In this document: positions 1 through 11,749 of the stretch, one piece after another
Layout of the letters: each line of letters begins with the position of its first letter
How positions within the stretch are numbered: the stretch's first letter is position 1
Assembly: GCA_028641055.1 (NCBI GenBank)
Contig: CM054062.1
Span: 182,775,958 to 182,839,957 of the forward strand
DNA: 64,000 bases
Source: Alopecurus myosuroides
Taxonomy: Eukaryota > Streptophyta > Magnoliopsida > Poales > Poaceae
Direction of reading: 5' to 3'
Made by a program: the position numbers and the translations under genes
Notes under the pieces: model-generated
Databases searched by the model: none
The model's input: the letters and a program-made list of their open reading frames with translations, nothing else
Told to the model about the DNA's origin: nothing

Positions 1-563
1 CGGTAAGAGTTGCCCACAGTGGTAACCCACTCTATGTGATTGGAGATCCCGTGAATTAGAAGTGGGAGACAAGCTGTTGGTCGACTGAGAGGAGGGTATC
101 CTTATATTTTATTCCACTCCATGAAGACGCAATACTCTCTTAATCTGTATGGTAGGTTGACATTTGTCTTAATGTGTTCCAAGTGGCTTATTTATATAAG
201 CAGAGATGTGTCCTGCAGAACTTCTCCTGAGGAACTCACCTATTTGAGTCTGACTGTTAAACGTCGCAATCTATGAGAATCGGATGCTCTCTAATAAACT
301 CATGAAAGGCCTTCGGAGTATGACGCATACGCTCCACCCGCGGGGAAGCCTTGCGGCAGCCTAGTATCGGTTCAGACGTTGTGTGAAACTGGTATCACAA
401 AATACTTGTAGTTCAAGGCGTAGTCCACTATTCAAGTTGTGAACTAGTGTAGCATAATGTTCTAAGTGGAAGTTCAACTTAACAGTCTCCACTAAACACC
501 GGTATATAAACATTATTTTGGAACTGAGATTATGAGATGTGCTAATGACACTTTGTGGGGGAT
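1..563 (+). mobile_element. 3' internal end of an upstream Ty1/copia copy
   Basis: Noncoding tail that follows pol in this copia family, ending in a purine-rich tract (GTGGGGGAT) directly before an LTR. It matches 5418-5969, the same part of the next element, along its whole length with scattered substitutions and an indel of about 11 bases near 345-357. The rest of this upstream copy lies outside the window. Because it abuts the LTR at 564 without any target duplication, this LTR is shared by two internal regions. Confidence 0.85.
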
Positions 564-1490
564 TGTTGGAATTTTATATGGGCCTCACATGTCCAGCCCA
601 ACTAAGCCTAATTAAAATTTTGAAATTGTCATGGCCCATTCATTAATAATACAAGTGGGAAGTGGTACTAGAGTTTAGTCCCACATTGCTAGTTTGGAGA
701 GGATTGAACCACCTTATTAGGTGAGCCATTCTAGCTCATGTATGAGTTGGTAAGGCAAGAGGAGAGGTGTGCCACACGCGCGCTCCTCCTCCGCCGCCTG
801 CTTCGCCTCGTCACGTCACGACACGACGCGCCTCGGATTGCGGGAATTAGCCAAGCCGAGAGCGTTTATTTTGTCGCTTGGGAAAACTTAATGAGTCATT
901 AACTTGGTAATTAACAGACGCGTTAATTCCTAAACTGTTTTTGTTTCCTTCTGGATCGTGGAACCGAACCGACTCAGACGTGGAGTCCCGCATTATAAAT
1001 ACGAGCTGCCACTTCATCATATGGTTTCGCACCGTTCCAAACCACTGCGCCGCCAATCAAGCCTTCTCCATCCCCCTCCTTTCGGCGTGCACCGCGAGAA
1101 GGGACAGCAGGCCTCCGGAACCCCGCCTCTTGTGATCCTGTACGGGAGAGGGGCGATCAGATTTTTGGGGAGCGCACTCGCGCGACTGCTGACGGGGACT
1201 ACTTCCCCAACAACGATTTCTTCCCTGACCTCGGCAACCTCTTCATCGACGACATGGGAGACAACATGGACAACAACAATGGCAGTGCCGCTGCTGCTGC
1301 ATCGTACGTATCTCTATTCCATCTGTATGAGATATTACTGGAATTCATATGTCTAGTTCTTGCTATAGATTGGATCGGTCTGTTTACTGTACTAGATCTA
1401 GATATTCGCATTACTATATTTGCTGTTGTCGTCATTCATCTGATGCTATTTCGATTTAAATCATGCGCTAAATTGCTAATATATTCAACA
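564..1490 (+). repeat. Copia LTR (left), 927 bp
   Basis: Starts TGTTGGAATTTTATATGGG and ends ATATATTCAACA, giving the usual TG...CA ends, and is repeated at 5970-6952. A TATA box (ATTATAAATACG) sits near 993. Its last 250 bases contain an ATG and a splice donor (see the intron entry). Compared with the right LTR it has an extra stretch near 900-945 (AATTAACAGACGCG), lacks two blocks of about 20 bases near 985-1010, and lacks a terminal duplication of about 45 bases. No TGGTATCAGAGC primer site follows it. Confidence 0.9.
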
Positions 1491-3344
1491 ATCCAAAAAC
1501 CTGATTATAGGCAATTTGTTGGACCTGCACCGTCTATTATTGCGGCGACAAGGCCAAACCCTTTCAAGGGTGTGGACTATAAGAGGTGGCGCACGAGAGT
1601 AGTGCTATGGTTTCAAAACTTGCGCCGTTATGCGGCCACCAAGGGCAAGCCTGATGGCGATCTCAATCCAGCACAGCTGGAGGCTTTTAAGAATATGGAC
1701 ACTATGTGTAAAAGTGCCCTCCTCGGTATTATTGATGATTATATTGTGGATCCGTATATGTCGTTTGATAACGACAAGGAGATGTGGGCTGCACTCGAGG
1801 CCAAATTTGGGGCCTCGGATGCTGGCAGCGAGCTGTATGTCATTGAGCAATTCTATGACTACAGGATGACTGATGAGCGTTTTGTTGTTCAACAGACTCA
1901 TGAGATACAGTCACTCGCTAAAGAACTTGAGCACTTTAAGTGTATGTTACCAGACAAATTCGTGGCCGGAGGCATTATTGCCAACATTCCATCTTCATGG
2001 AGCACCTTTGCTACTTCTCTGAAACACAAGAGACATGAGTTTTCCGTTTCGGACCTCATCGGATCTCTTGATGTGGAAGAGAAGACGAGAGCAAAGGATA
2101 CACATGCTCGGGTTGCTGAGGTAGGTTCTGCTGCCCATGTGGTACAGAAGAAACACTACCTGCCCAACAAGTCTAAATATGACAAAAAGAAATCCGAGGG
2201 TAAAGGCAAACCCGATGGCAAGTTTAAGCCGTCGCACTCTACCAACTTCAAGAAGAGGAAGGGGTCATGTCACGTTTGCGGTGAACTGACTCATTGGGCT
2301 CCAAAATGCCCTAGACGTTATGAGTTGCAGCAGCAGGAGAACAGCGGTAAGACCCCTAATATTTTCATGGCTGACACTGAGATGAACGATTATGGGTATG
2401 GTATAGTTCCTACTATTCTTTCAGTTTGTCATTCACCTGAATGGTTAATTGACACAGGCGCCAATGTACATGTTTGTGCTGATGCTTCCATGTTCTCTTC
2501 TTATCAGGTCACGGGGACTTCCCCCGTGCTGATGGGGAACGGGTCACATGCTACTGTTCGTGGTGTTGGTACGGTCAATCTGAAGTTTACTTCGGGGAAG
2601 ATCGTGCGACTGAAGAACGTTCATCATGTGCCCTCCATCAATAAAAATCTCGTCAGCGGTTCACGTCTGTGTCGAGATGGTTTTAAGTTGATTTTCGAGT
2701 CTAATAAAGTTGTAATTTCCAAGTATGGACAATTTATTGGTAAAGGCTATGAGTGCGGAGGCTTGTTCCGCTTATCCTTGTCAGATATTTGCACCAAAGT
2801 TATTAATCATGTTTGCCACGATAATAATTCTGATATTTGGCATTCACGAGTTTGTCATATTAATTTTGGTTGCATGACACGATTAACAAATATGAGTTTA
2901 ATTCCGAAATTCAGTACTATCAAAGGTTCCAAATGTAAAGTGTGTGTACAAGCTATGCAACCTCGCAAATCTCAGAAGATTGCGGAGGCGAGAGACTTGG
3001 CACCTCTAGAACTTATACATTTTGATCTTTCTGAGATGAATGGCGTATTGACAAAAGGTGGAAAGAAATATTTCAAGACACTTATTGATCACTCCACTAG
3101 ATATTGTTATGTGTATCTCCTGAAATCTAAAGATGAAGCTTTAACTTATTTCAAAAACTATAGGGCCAAAGCTGAGAACCAACTTGATCATAAAATTAAA
3201 CGGCTTAGGTCTGATTGTGGTGGAGAGTATTTTTCCAATGAGTTTAATTCTTTTTGTGCTGAACACGGTATTATTCATGAGAGGACGCCTCCCTACTCAC
3301 CTCAGTCAAATGGGGTGGCTGAAAAAAACCATAACGCTGTCTGA
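1254..3344 (+). CDS. Copia gag, protease and integrase (5' part of a broken polyprotein)
   Basis: Open for 696 codons. After about 17 residues encoded in the LTR and a stretch that is probably intronic, a gag of the UBN2/Ty1-copia type follows. It carries a CCHC zinc knuckle (C-X2-C-X4-H-X4-C) near 2268-2309, an aspartic protease motif DTGAN near 2451, a His/Cys pre-integrase motif near 2840-2960, and an integrase core with visible D, D and E positions (HFD, SDCGGE, GVAE). These proteins would form the particle, cut the polyprotein and insert the cDNA. The frame breaks near 3325-3335, just after the third catalytic residue, where a short A-rich run suggests a one-base indel. The true initiator is probably the ATG at 1254, joined by splicing to 1511. 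As it stands the polyprotein cannot be made whole, so this is an inactive copy. Confidence 0.85.
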   Translation: MGDNMDNNNGSAAAAASYVSLFHLYEILLEFICLVLAIDWIGLFTVLDLDIRITIFAVVVIHLMLFRFKSCAKLLIYSTIQKPDYRQFVGPAPSIIAATRPNPFKGVDYKRWRTRVVLWFQNLRRYAATKGKPDGDLNPAQLEAFKNMDTMCKSALLGIIDDYIVDPYMSFDNDKEMWAALEAKFGASDAGSELYVIEQFYDYRMTDERFVVQQTHEIQSLAKELEHFKCMLPDKFVAGGIIANIPSSWSTFATSLKHKRHEFSVSDLIGSLDVEEKTRAKDTHARVAEVGSAAHVVQKKHYLPNKSKYDKKKSEGKGKPDGKFKPSHSTNFKKRKGSCHVCGELTHWAPKCPRRYELQQQENSGKTPNIFMADTEMNDYGYGIVPTILSVCHSPEWLIDTGANVHVCADASMFSSYQVTGTSPVLMGNGSHATVRGVGTVNLKFTSGKIVRLKNVHHVPSINKNLVSGSRLCRDGFKLIFESNKVVISKYGQFIGKGYECGGLFRLSLSDICTKVINHVCHDNNSDIWHSRVCHINFGCMTRLTNMSLIPKFSTIKGSKCKVCVQAMQPRKSQKIAEARDLAPLELIHFDLSEMNGVLTKGGKKYFKTLIDHSTRYCYVYLLKSKDEALTYFKNYRAKAENQLDHKIKRLRSDCGGEYFSNEFNSFCAEHGIIHERTPPYSPQSNGVAEKNHNAV
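1304..1510 (+). other. Candidate intron spanning the LTR end and primer-site region
   Basis: A donor GTACGTATC at 1304 and an acceptor TTATAG at 1510 enclose 207 bases. Removing them joins the ATG-containing exon in the LTR (1254-1303, Asn/Ala-rich peptide) to the gag body in the same reading frame. The intervening translation is an implausible hydrophobic stretch. The donor is preserved in the right LTR near 6730. This is inference from splice consensus and frame; no transcript evidence is available here. Confidence 0.5.
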
Positions 3345-5410
3345 TTTGGTTAACGCCATGTTAGATACTTCGGGTCTCTCCAAGGCATGGTAGGGGAAGG
3401 CGCTAATGACTGCGTGTCATGTCCTAAACCGAGGTCCCACAAAGAATAAAACAATTACTCCATTTGAGGAATGGGAAAGGAAAAGGTTGAAACTATCCTA
3501 CCTACGTACTTGGGGTTGTTTGGCGAAAGTCAATATACCAATTCCCAAGAAGCGCAAGCTTGGACCTAAAACCGTAGACTGTGTTCTTCTGGGCTATGCT
3601 TTTAATAGCATTGGTTATAGATTCTTGATAGTAAAATCTAAGGTATCTGACATGCATGTTGGTACGATTATGGAGTCGAACGATGCGACTTTCTTTGAAA
3701 ACATATTTCCTATGAAGGATATGCTTAGCTCATCAAATAAGGAGAAACCTATTTCATCTAGTCAGGAATTAGCTGAGATTCTTGAACCCACCATTCCGAT
3801 ATAACACATTGAGAATCCCGAGGAGGATGACAATGAAGTTCCTGTAAGTAGCAAGAGAGAGAGGACTGTAAAGTCCTTTGGTAATGATTTCATTGTGTAC
3901 CTCGTGGATGACACACCCAGGACTATTTCAGAAGGTTATGCATCTCTTGATGCTGACTACTGGAAGGAGGTTTTCTGTTGCGAGATGGATTCCATCTTGG
4001 CAAACGGAACCTAGGAATTCACTGATCGTCCCTATGGGTGTAAACCTGTAGGATGTAAGTGGGTGTTCAAGAAATAGCTTAGGCCTGCTGGTACAATTGA
4101 GAAGTACAAGGCAAGGCTTGTGGCCAAGGGTTATACCCAGAAAGACGGTGAAGACTTCTTTGATACTTACTCACATGTGGCTAGATTGACCACTATTCGT
4201 GTGCTACTTTAACTGGCTGCCTCGCATGGTCTTCTCGTCCGCCAAATGGACGTTAAGACAGCTTTCCTTAATGGAGAGTTGGACGCGGAAATTTACATGG
4301 AGCAGCCAGATGGTTTCGTAGTACCCGGCCAGAAAGGCAAGGTGTGCAAGTTATTGAGGTTATTATACGAACTCAAGCAAGCACCTAAGCAATGACATGA
4401 AAAGTTCGAAAGGACTTTGACTGCAGAAGGCTTTGTTGTAAACGAAGCTGACAAGTGTGTATACTATCGCCATGGTGGGGGCGAGGGAGTTATTCTATGT
4501 CTATATGTTCATGACATATTGATCTTTGGGACCAATCTTGATTTAATCAAGGAAGTTCATGATTTCTTATCTTGCTGTTTTGAGATGATGGATCTGGGAG
4601 TAGCTGATGTTATCTTGAAAATCAAGCTGTTGAGAGATGATAATGGTGGGATCACACTGCTTCAATCTCACTATGTGGAAAAGGTCTTGAGTCGCTTCGG
4701 GTATTGTGACTGCAATCCTTCTTCAACTCCATATGATGCTAGTGTGTTTCTTCAAAAGAATCGACGGACTACTAGAGATCAACTGAGGTACTCTCAGATT
4801 ATAGGCTCGCTTATGTATTTGGCGAGTGCCATGAGGCCTGACATCTCTTTTGCTGTGAGCAAATTGAGCCGGTTTGTTTCCAATCCGGGAGATGATCATT
4901 GGCGTGCGCTTGAGAGAGTTATGCGCTATTTAAAAGGCACTGCGAGCTATGAAATTCACTATACCGGAAACCCGAGGGTTATGGAAGTATATAGTGATTC
5001 TAATTGGATATCTGATGCTGATGAGCTTAAGGACACTAGTGGTTATGTTTTTACACTTGGTGGTGGCGCTGTTTCCTGGAAGTCTTGCAAGTAGACCATC
5101 TTAACGAGGTCAGCATTATACACAACCACTGTTGAAGCAGAGTGGCTTCGTGATCTATTGATGGACTTGCATGTGGTTGAAAAACCAATACCCACAATCC
5201 TAATGAACTGTGATCATCAAAGTGAACAGTTCTAAGGATAATGCGAAGTCATCAAGACATGTGAAGAGGAGATTGAAATCTATAAGAAAGTTGAAGAACT
5301 CCGGAGTTATTGCGTTGGATTATATCCAAACATCTATGAACTTGGCAGATCCCTTCACAAAGGGTTTATCACGGAATGTGATCGATAATGCATCGAGGGA
5401 GATGGGTTTG
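3345..5410 (+). pseudogene. Copia integrase C-terminus, reverse transcriptase and RNase H (decayed)
   Basis: Continues the element at 1254-3344 in another frame. The integrase C-terminal region and GKR-like hinge (3406-3804), an RT region recognisable by [12 protein letters not shown] and MDVKTAFLNGE motifs (about 4180-4275), and an RNase H region with an SDSNW motif (about 4990-5090) are visible. In-frame stops lie near 3391, 3800, 4012, 4075, 4210, 4393 and 5091, several where Trp is expected, which fits G-to-A or C-to-T decay. The RT active-site box reads Y-V-H-D (codons 4504-4515) instead of the family's Y-V-D-D, so a catalytic aspartate is lost. A later piece near 5210-5425 carries the usual C-terminal end (DPFTKGL). 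Clearly dead. Confidence 0.9.
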
Positions 5411-5969
5411 AGACCCACGGTATGAGTTGCCCACAGTGGTAACCCACTCTATGTGATCGGAGATCCCGTGAATTAGAAGTGGGAGACAAGCTGTTGGTCG
5501 ACTGAGAGGAGGGTATCCTTATATTTTATCTCACTCCATGAAGATGCAATACTCTCTTAATCTGTATGGTAGGTTGATATTTGTCTTAATGTGTTCCAAG
5601 TGGCTTATTTATATAAGCAGAGATGTGTCCTGCAGAACATCTCCTGAGGAACTCACCTATTTGAGTCTGACTATTAAACGTCGCAGTCTATGAGAATCGG
5701 GTGCTCTCTAATAAACTCATGAAAGACCTTCGAAGTATGACGCATACGCTCCACCCACGGGGAAGCCTAGTATCGGTTCAGACGTTTTGTGAAACTGGTA
5801 TCACAGAAAACTTGTAGTTCAAGGCGTAGTCCACTGCTCAAGTTGTGAACTAGTGTAGCATAATGTTCTAAGTGGTAGTTCAGCTTAACAGTCTCCACTA
5901 AACACCGGTATATAAACATTGTTTTGGAACTGAGATTATGAGATATGCTAAGGACACTTTGTGGGGGAT
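5411..5969 (+). mobile_element. Copia 3' internal noncoding region with polypurine tract
   Basis: No coding potential. It matches 1-563. The last bases, GTGGGGGAT at 5961-5969, form the polypurine tract that primes plus-strand DNA synthesis directly before the right LTR. Confidence 0.8.
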
Positions 5970-6952
5970 TGTTGGAATTTTATATGGGTCTCACATGTCC
6001 AGCCCAACTAAGCTCAATTAAAATCCTGAAATTGCCATGGCCCATTCATAAATAACACAAGTGGGAAGTGGGACTAGAGTTTAGTCCCACATTGCTAGTT
6101 TCGAGAGGATGGGACCACCTTATAAGTCGAGCCATTCTAGCTCATGTATGAGTTGGCAAGGTAAGAGGATAGGTGTGCCACACGTGCGCTCCTCCTTCGC
6201 CGCCCGCCTCGCCACGCCTCGCCTCGTCTCGCTTCATCACGACACGACGCGCCGCGCCGCGGATTGCGGGAATGAGCCGAGACGAGAGCGTTTATTTTGT
6301 CGCTTGGGAAAACTTAATGAGTCATTAATTTTCCGTTTTCTTCTAGATCGTGGAACCGAACCGACTCAGACGTGGAGTTACGCCCACGTCTCTTCCAGCC
6401 CGCATTATAAATACGCGCATACGGTAAAGCCTAGCCGCCAATTCATCATATGGTTTCGCACCGTTCTAAACCACTGCGCCGTCAATCAAGCCTTCTCCAT
6501 CCCTCCTTCCGGCTTGCACCGCGAGAAGTGACAGCAAGCCTCCGGAACCCTGCCTCTTGTGACCTGTACGGGAGAGGGGCGATCAGGTTTTTGGGGAGCG
6601 CACTCGCGCGACTGCTGACGGTGACTACTTCCCCAACGACGATTTCTTCCCCGACCTCGGCAACCTCTTCATCGACGACAGGAGCGACAACATGGACAAC
6701 AACAACGGTGGTGCCGCTGCCGCTGCATCGTACGTATCTCTATTCCATCTTAATGAGATATTACTGGAATTCATATGTCTAGTTTTTGCTATAGATTGGA
6801 TCGGTCTGTCTATTGTACTAGATCTAGATATTTCATAATTACTGTATTTGCTGCTGTCGTAATTCATCTATTTCGAATTAAATCATGCACTAAATTGCTA
6901 ATATATTCTATTTCAAATTAAATCACGCGCTAAATTGCTAATATATTCAACA
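5970..6952 (+). repeat. Copia LTR (right), 983 bp
   Basis: Same TGTTGG...CAACA ends as 564-1490. It ends with a tandem duplication of about 45 bases (ATTTCRAATTAAATCAYGC...) that the left LTR lacks, and it keeps segments near 6378-6440 that the left LTR has lost. A TATA box lies near 6408. The flanking sequence beginning at 6953 (GAGTA) is the only visible candidate for half of a target duplication, since the matching left flank is outside the window. Confidence 0.9.
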
Positions 6953-7584
6953 GAGTAGGCCTGCGGGGACATTGAACATGCAAGGAGACGGGAAAGGGAG
7001 CTGGCCAGTGGGCTAGCTCCCATGGCAGCGCACGAGCCATGGCTCTGGCCGACGGCAGATCGTGGCCCTCGACTCGATTCCCATCACCTGCAAAATGTAC
7101 AGCCGGTTGGCCGTCGTCCAACGGGGTGGGCCGCATCACCGTCCAGATCGGCGCACGCATCGAGTGTACGCTCAGGCGCGATGCCTCCGCGGACAGGCGT
7201 GCCCAGCGCGCTAAGAGGACTCTGCAATAGCGCGGGGACGACCACGTTACGGCCGTGGGCCACGGGATAGCGGCGCGCTCTTGGGAATACCTCTGCGGGT
7301 GGCACAGCTCGGGCAATGGCGACGCCTCCGGGGACCGCCGCGCCGGCTATGAGAAGCAAGCGGCCTGCTCGAATTCAAGCTCAGCATGCCGCTCCATGGT
7401 CAAGTTCTGGCCGCGCCATGACGAGCTCGCCACAGCCGGATGCGGTACGTGTCAGCCTCGTCACCGGCCTGCGCCGAAATTGATTCAGCGTCTGCATGAC
7501 CCCGGCGACATCGAGAGCGGTACGAGGATGCGAGGAGCGTGCAACGGGAGGGCCTGGCCCCGGCGGCGCGCTATCCATGGAGCC
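6953..7584. other. GC-rich low-copy-looking sequence, left half (possible gene fragment)
   Basis: Strong change to GC-rich DNA without retroelement motifs. The plus-strand frame from 7255 stays open to 7584 and, once the element at 7585-13791 and one GAGCC copy are taken out, continues through 13797-13961 for about 164 codons in total. Minus-strand frames are open too, as expected of GC-rich DNA, so the frame proves little. I do not recognise a protein family. It could be a gene fragment, a GC-rich 5' region of a gene, or non-genic. Confidence 0.35.
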
Positions 7585-8387
7585 TGTAACATCCCAGTGT
7601 TTGTGAAGTTATAAGGATCTAAAAATAATATGTGCATTTGCAAAGCATGCATCTAAAAGTACGGGAAATTTTGACGCGAAAGTTTAAACAAACCAAAGTG
7701 ACCAATGTTTCACTTGACATGATGAAACAGGACTAGATCATCTGGTCAAGAGTACAATTGGAGTGATCTTTATAAAAAGTATCTTAAGAAAACAAATCAT
7801 CTGGTTACACAAACCATAATTGGTTGTGATCAACACTAACTCTCAACAAGCCTAATCTCAAGTCTAACTCGAAGAGGGGTGAGTAGCCAAATCACACAGT
7901 TGATGATCTTACTTCTGCAATTTAGTCATGTATAGCTGGATGATCTCATCAGTCCTGAAGGATGAATCTGAACAAGGAAACAAACCTTTTTAAACGAATA
8001 CTAAACCCTGATCACTGTCTGTGATCTTTCCAAACTCTTGTCTACATTCCTGCATGACCATGGCTACAAGAGAAGCAACCCAGGAGGGAGCCAAGATAAG
8101 AAGACATAAACTGAGGGGTGTGAAATCCTGGTGTTTGGTGTCATACAAGAATAATTTGAGTACAGGACCTGATCAATCTTGTAAGCAGATTATTTCTGAG
8201 GGCATTAAACACTGGAATTTCATTAGGTTAAGTTATACAAGAACAAACTGGTAATTAACTCTGAGACATCGTTAGACGAGAAGTGGCAATTGGAGACTTA
8301 TTCGCAAATACTAGACCCTGGAGTGATCGAGGTTTCATCGATGTTTTAGTAAAGAGAGAGAGACCGAGATTAGAAGAAAGTGAATTT

Positions 8388-11300
8388 CGACATGACTTAT
8401 TGATTAAATTTGAAATTGAGGAGTTCAAACTTGAATGATTTGAAACTTGTGAGTATTTGAATTGGATTTGAATTCAAATTGATTAAACATGAAAATACAA
8501 TTAACATAATCAAATGGAAACAATTAAGAAATAATAAATATTGGATATTTCCAATTTCATTGTGTATAAGAAAAAGAAAATAATAAACTTTATTGATAAT
8601 AAAATAATAATACAAAGTCATTACATAATCCAACTAATGGAAAATTACATGTTCTATTACAAGTGGACAATTACAAAATAAATTCCTAAACTAATCCTTG
8701 CAAAGTTACAGTCTCCAATTTATCTTCTGTTCCTGCAAAATAAACAAAAGAAAATAAAAGAAAGGTGGGTGAGTGGCGATTAGTACCCTTAGATTTGCAG
8801 TGTGATGCACTGCTAATCTCATCACTGAGTTAAGTAAATTACTTGTAGTATCTATTCAAATCAGTGGAAGTGCCTCAGACCAACATCATGGGCAAGTACC
8901 AGGTAATACAAGTGGCAAGCCAAAAATAAGTATAGCACCAGGATAAGACCAAGTGCAAACCGAGCACCTTCCCCAGGAAATATCTTCCCAGCTAGCATAC
9001 AAGCAAACAGCACACTCATGAGCACACTTTGGTGCTGTCAAGACCTCTGTTCACAGCTCGAGCTTCACAGCTCCAGCAAGAACAGCAAGAACAACCACCA
9101 GGAAACCACAGCACCACAACTCGATTCGTCCATCAAAGATCTGTGAAACCATAGATCCAGCAGGATAACAACAAGGCCAAGCCTGGAGCTAGAGGAACAA
9201 GTCAGCAAGGCTGCAGGGAGGAAGGCCAACAAGGAAGCAACACCAACCAGCACCAGATCCCCAAGTTCTCAACACAACCCTACATCAACACTTAACAGGT
9301 GGATCTCTACACACCACTTAGCATGAAATTACTAAGCTATGCACAGAGAGGGGCTGGGACTTATTTCCCTCAGTCTAGCATAGTGTTTCTATGGTAATCA
9401 CATCACAGGGGTTTAAAAAACAAGTATAATATATGTTCTTATCTTAAGAAAATTGCCTCAGAACAACATCATTGGCCTAAGGGCAATTCAACAAGCATTA
9501 ATCTGTTCTTATCAGATATAATAACCAAACAATCCATAGTATAGTTGCTGGGCACCAGAACCATCAAGATTGGCACCTCAAACACAACTCACCAATCCAG
9601 ATATTTCATACAAATACAAAAGGGTCATGGTGGCACATCCTATGAACCCTAAGGTTCAGAGTAGCACCCACCAGTAGGCATATAGAGATGCCCAATAATT
9701 AACCAACATCACAGATTAGCATTTAGCTCAAGCACAGTATCTGTTCTTAAATAAAAGTAGGGCCTCAGACTATTGCATCACAGGCCAGGGACATACTTAA
9801 AGATATAGATATCTGTTTTGATCAGATAATAAATCCAGGAGCAACAAGATCAAGTATACAACTGTTCTTATCTGGGTAAAAGGCTACCAGTACCACAATT
9901 CACAAGCAAATAGGCCAACAAAGTTTTCCAACTCATAAGCATGTAGCAATCTGCTGCTGGGCACAAATCCATGGAAGGGCACCTCAACACAACAGGTACA
10001 CTTACAGTTCCATCCAGATTAAGTTAGTAGAAAGAGAGAGAGAACAAAGTAAATTTAAGGTGATTCTATCACAAAGTGGGGAGGCACATTCTCTGAATAG
10101 CACCTCTCAACCATTTAGCACAACCTTAGAACACTAGGAATTATATACTAAGTAATAGGAATTGTTATCCAATAACCAGTAACCAGAATCCATCACAGGG
10201 ATTAAACCCTAAGGGTATCAGTACCTAGAAGCAATATTGGGAGTAATCCCAAAATGATTTTCCACTAACAGCAACATATCCATCACCAGAATCATCTCAC
10301 AGCACATAGCAACAGAAAGATAATTTAGGGCACAATAAAAAAATTCCCCATCCATCACAGATCATGGCATGATTTCTATGTCTCACACATCAAGTAAATT
10401 AAGGGTAAATCCATTGCTGTCAATCAAGTACTAGGGCACAGAAAGCATCACAGAGAGGCGCAGCGTGAGCTAGCTCGATGGCTAGACTCCAGAGCAAGGG
10501 GAAAGGAAGAATCCGTGAGAGAGAGAGAGATTGGAGAGCAGAGAGAGGAGATCAACTTACAGGTGGTCACCATCGTGGTGACCACATCCGGATGGAGAGA
10601 GGAGCACGGCGGCGAGCCACGGTTGCCCAGAAGGCCGTCCCGGCGGCGGCGCATCGACACAGCAACCATCCGCAACCACAGCCACCGTGGGGGAAGCAGC
10701 AGCAGCAGCTCAGTCTCCAAGAGCACCCAGGAGTCACGTCAAGGAGCCACGACCACCGGAGGGGTGGAGGAGCACCCCGAGTACCTAACCCTAGGGTTAG
10801 GGTTTGAGGATCTCCACGGGAGCCACACGGGGAGAAGAGCAGATCGAGGAGGGGGGCGTGGCAGCAGCCAGAGAGGAGAAGAGGTGGCGCTAGGTCACGG
10901 CGGCGGGGATAGACGGAAAGGAGAGAAGAAATCGCCGGAGGGGAGGCGGGCGATGCGGTCGCCTCGGCGTCGCCTTGAGCAGAGGAAGGAGGAGAAGTGG
11001 GGGGTGGCCACCTGCTCGGGTTCACCCGAGTGGGTTTGACCCAACCCACTGGTGGGTTGGCCCACCAGTCAGCCTGGGGGCTGGTTGGTCTTTTGACCAT
11101 TTTCTTTAAAGAAAAATAATAGAAATAAAAATCATATCAATTAAAAATCATCAAAAACTAGAGAAAATTAGAATTAAATAAAATCTTAAATAACTTCACC
11201 AATATAAATCCTCTAATACCCGAACAGTTTAAATAATATAATACCTGTTTTACCTTAAACTTATGAATTTAAGATAAATTATGATAAAATAAATAACACT

Positions 11301-11749
11301 ACTAAATAATTGTGAACAATGTTATCCTTAATCCTCTATGGAGAAATATCAACTTGTATAACCTTAATGGTTTATTTTTTTATAAAATTTATTAACTTTT
11401 CATTCCCTGAATTATGAAAAAAAAATAAGATAATTAAAACAAATCAAATTAGTAAGGAAGGGAAATTAATATGTTCTTTAAGCATTTAAATCCAAAAAAT
11501 TTCAAATCAATTTAGTACTTAATAATTAAATCTTAATCATTTAAAGTGCCCTTATTACACATCATTTAAGTATACTTTTTCAATGTTTAAAACCCTATCT
11601 AGAGAAATGAATATAACCTCATTTTATTATTTTAGGATTGCAATTAATATCTTCAAAAGAATTTAATTCATAAATGCAATTCTTACTTAATAAAAGATAA
11701 TCACTGGTTAAACTTAAAACCTTAGCATGTGATTTAATTGGGTATTACA
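8388..11749 (-). mobile_element. Probable reverse-oriented LTR nested in copy 1
   Basis: The right edge reads GGGTATTACA, i.e. TGTAATACCC on the minus strand, followed by AGAAA. On the left AGAAA occurs at 8383-8387, one base before TGAATTTCG. The enclosed segment does not align with copy 2. Its GC-rich part (10440-11090) is purine-rich on the plus strand, opposite to the equivalent part of copy 2. The left boundary is uncertain because the duplication is one base out of register. Confidence 0.4.

Noticed and set aside
10567..11100. 177-codon minus frame and 174-codon plus frame
   Set aside because: Low-complexity GC-rich repeat DNA inside a solo-LTR-like element; no domain.
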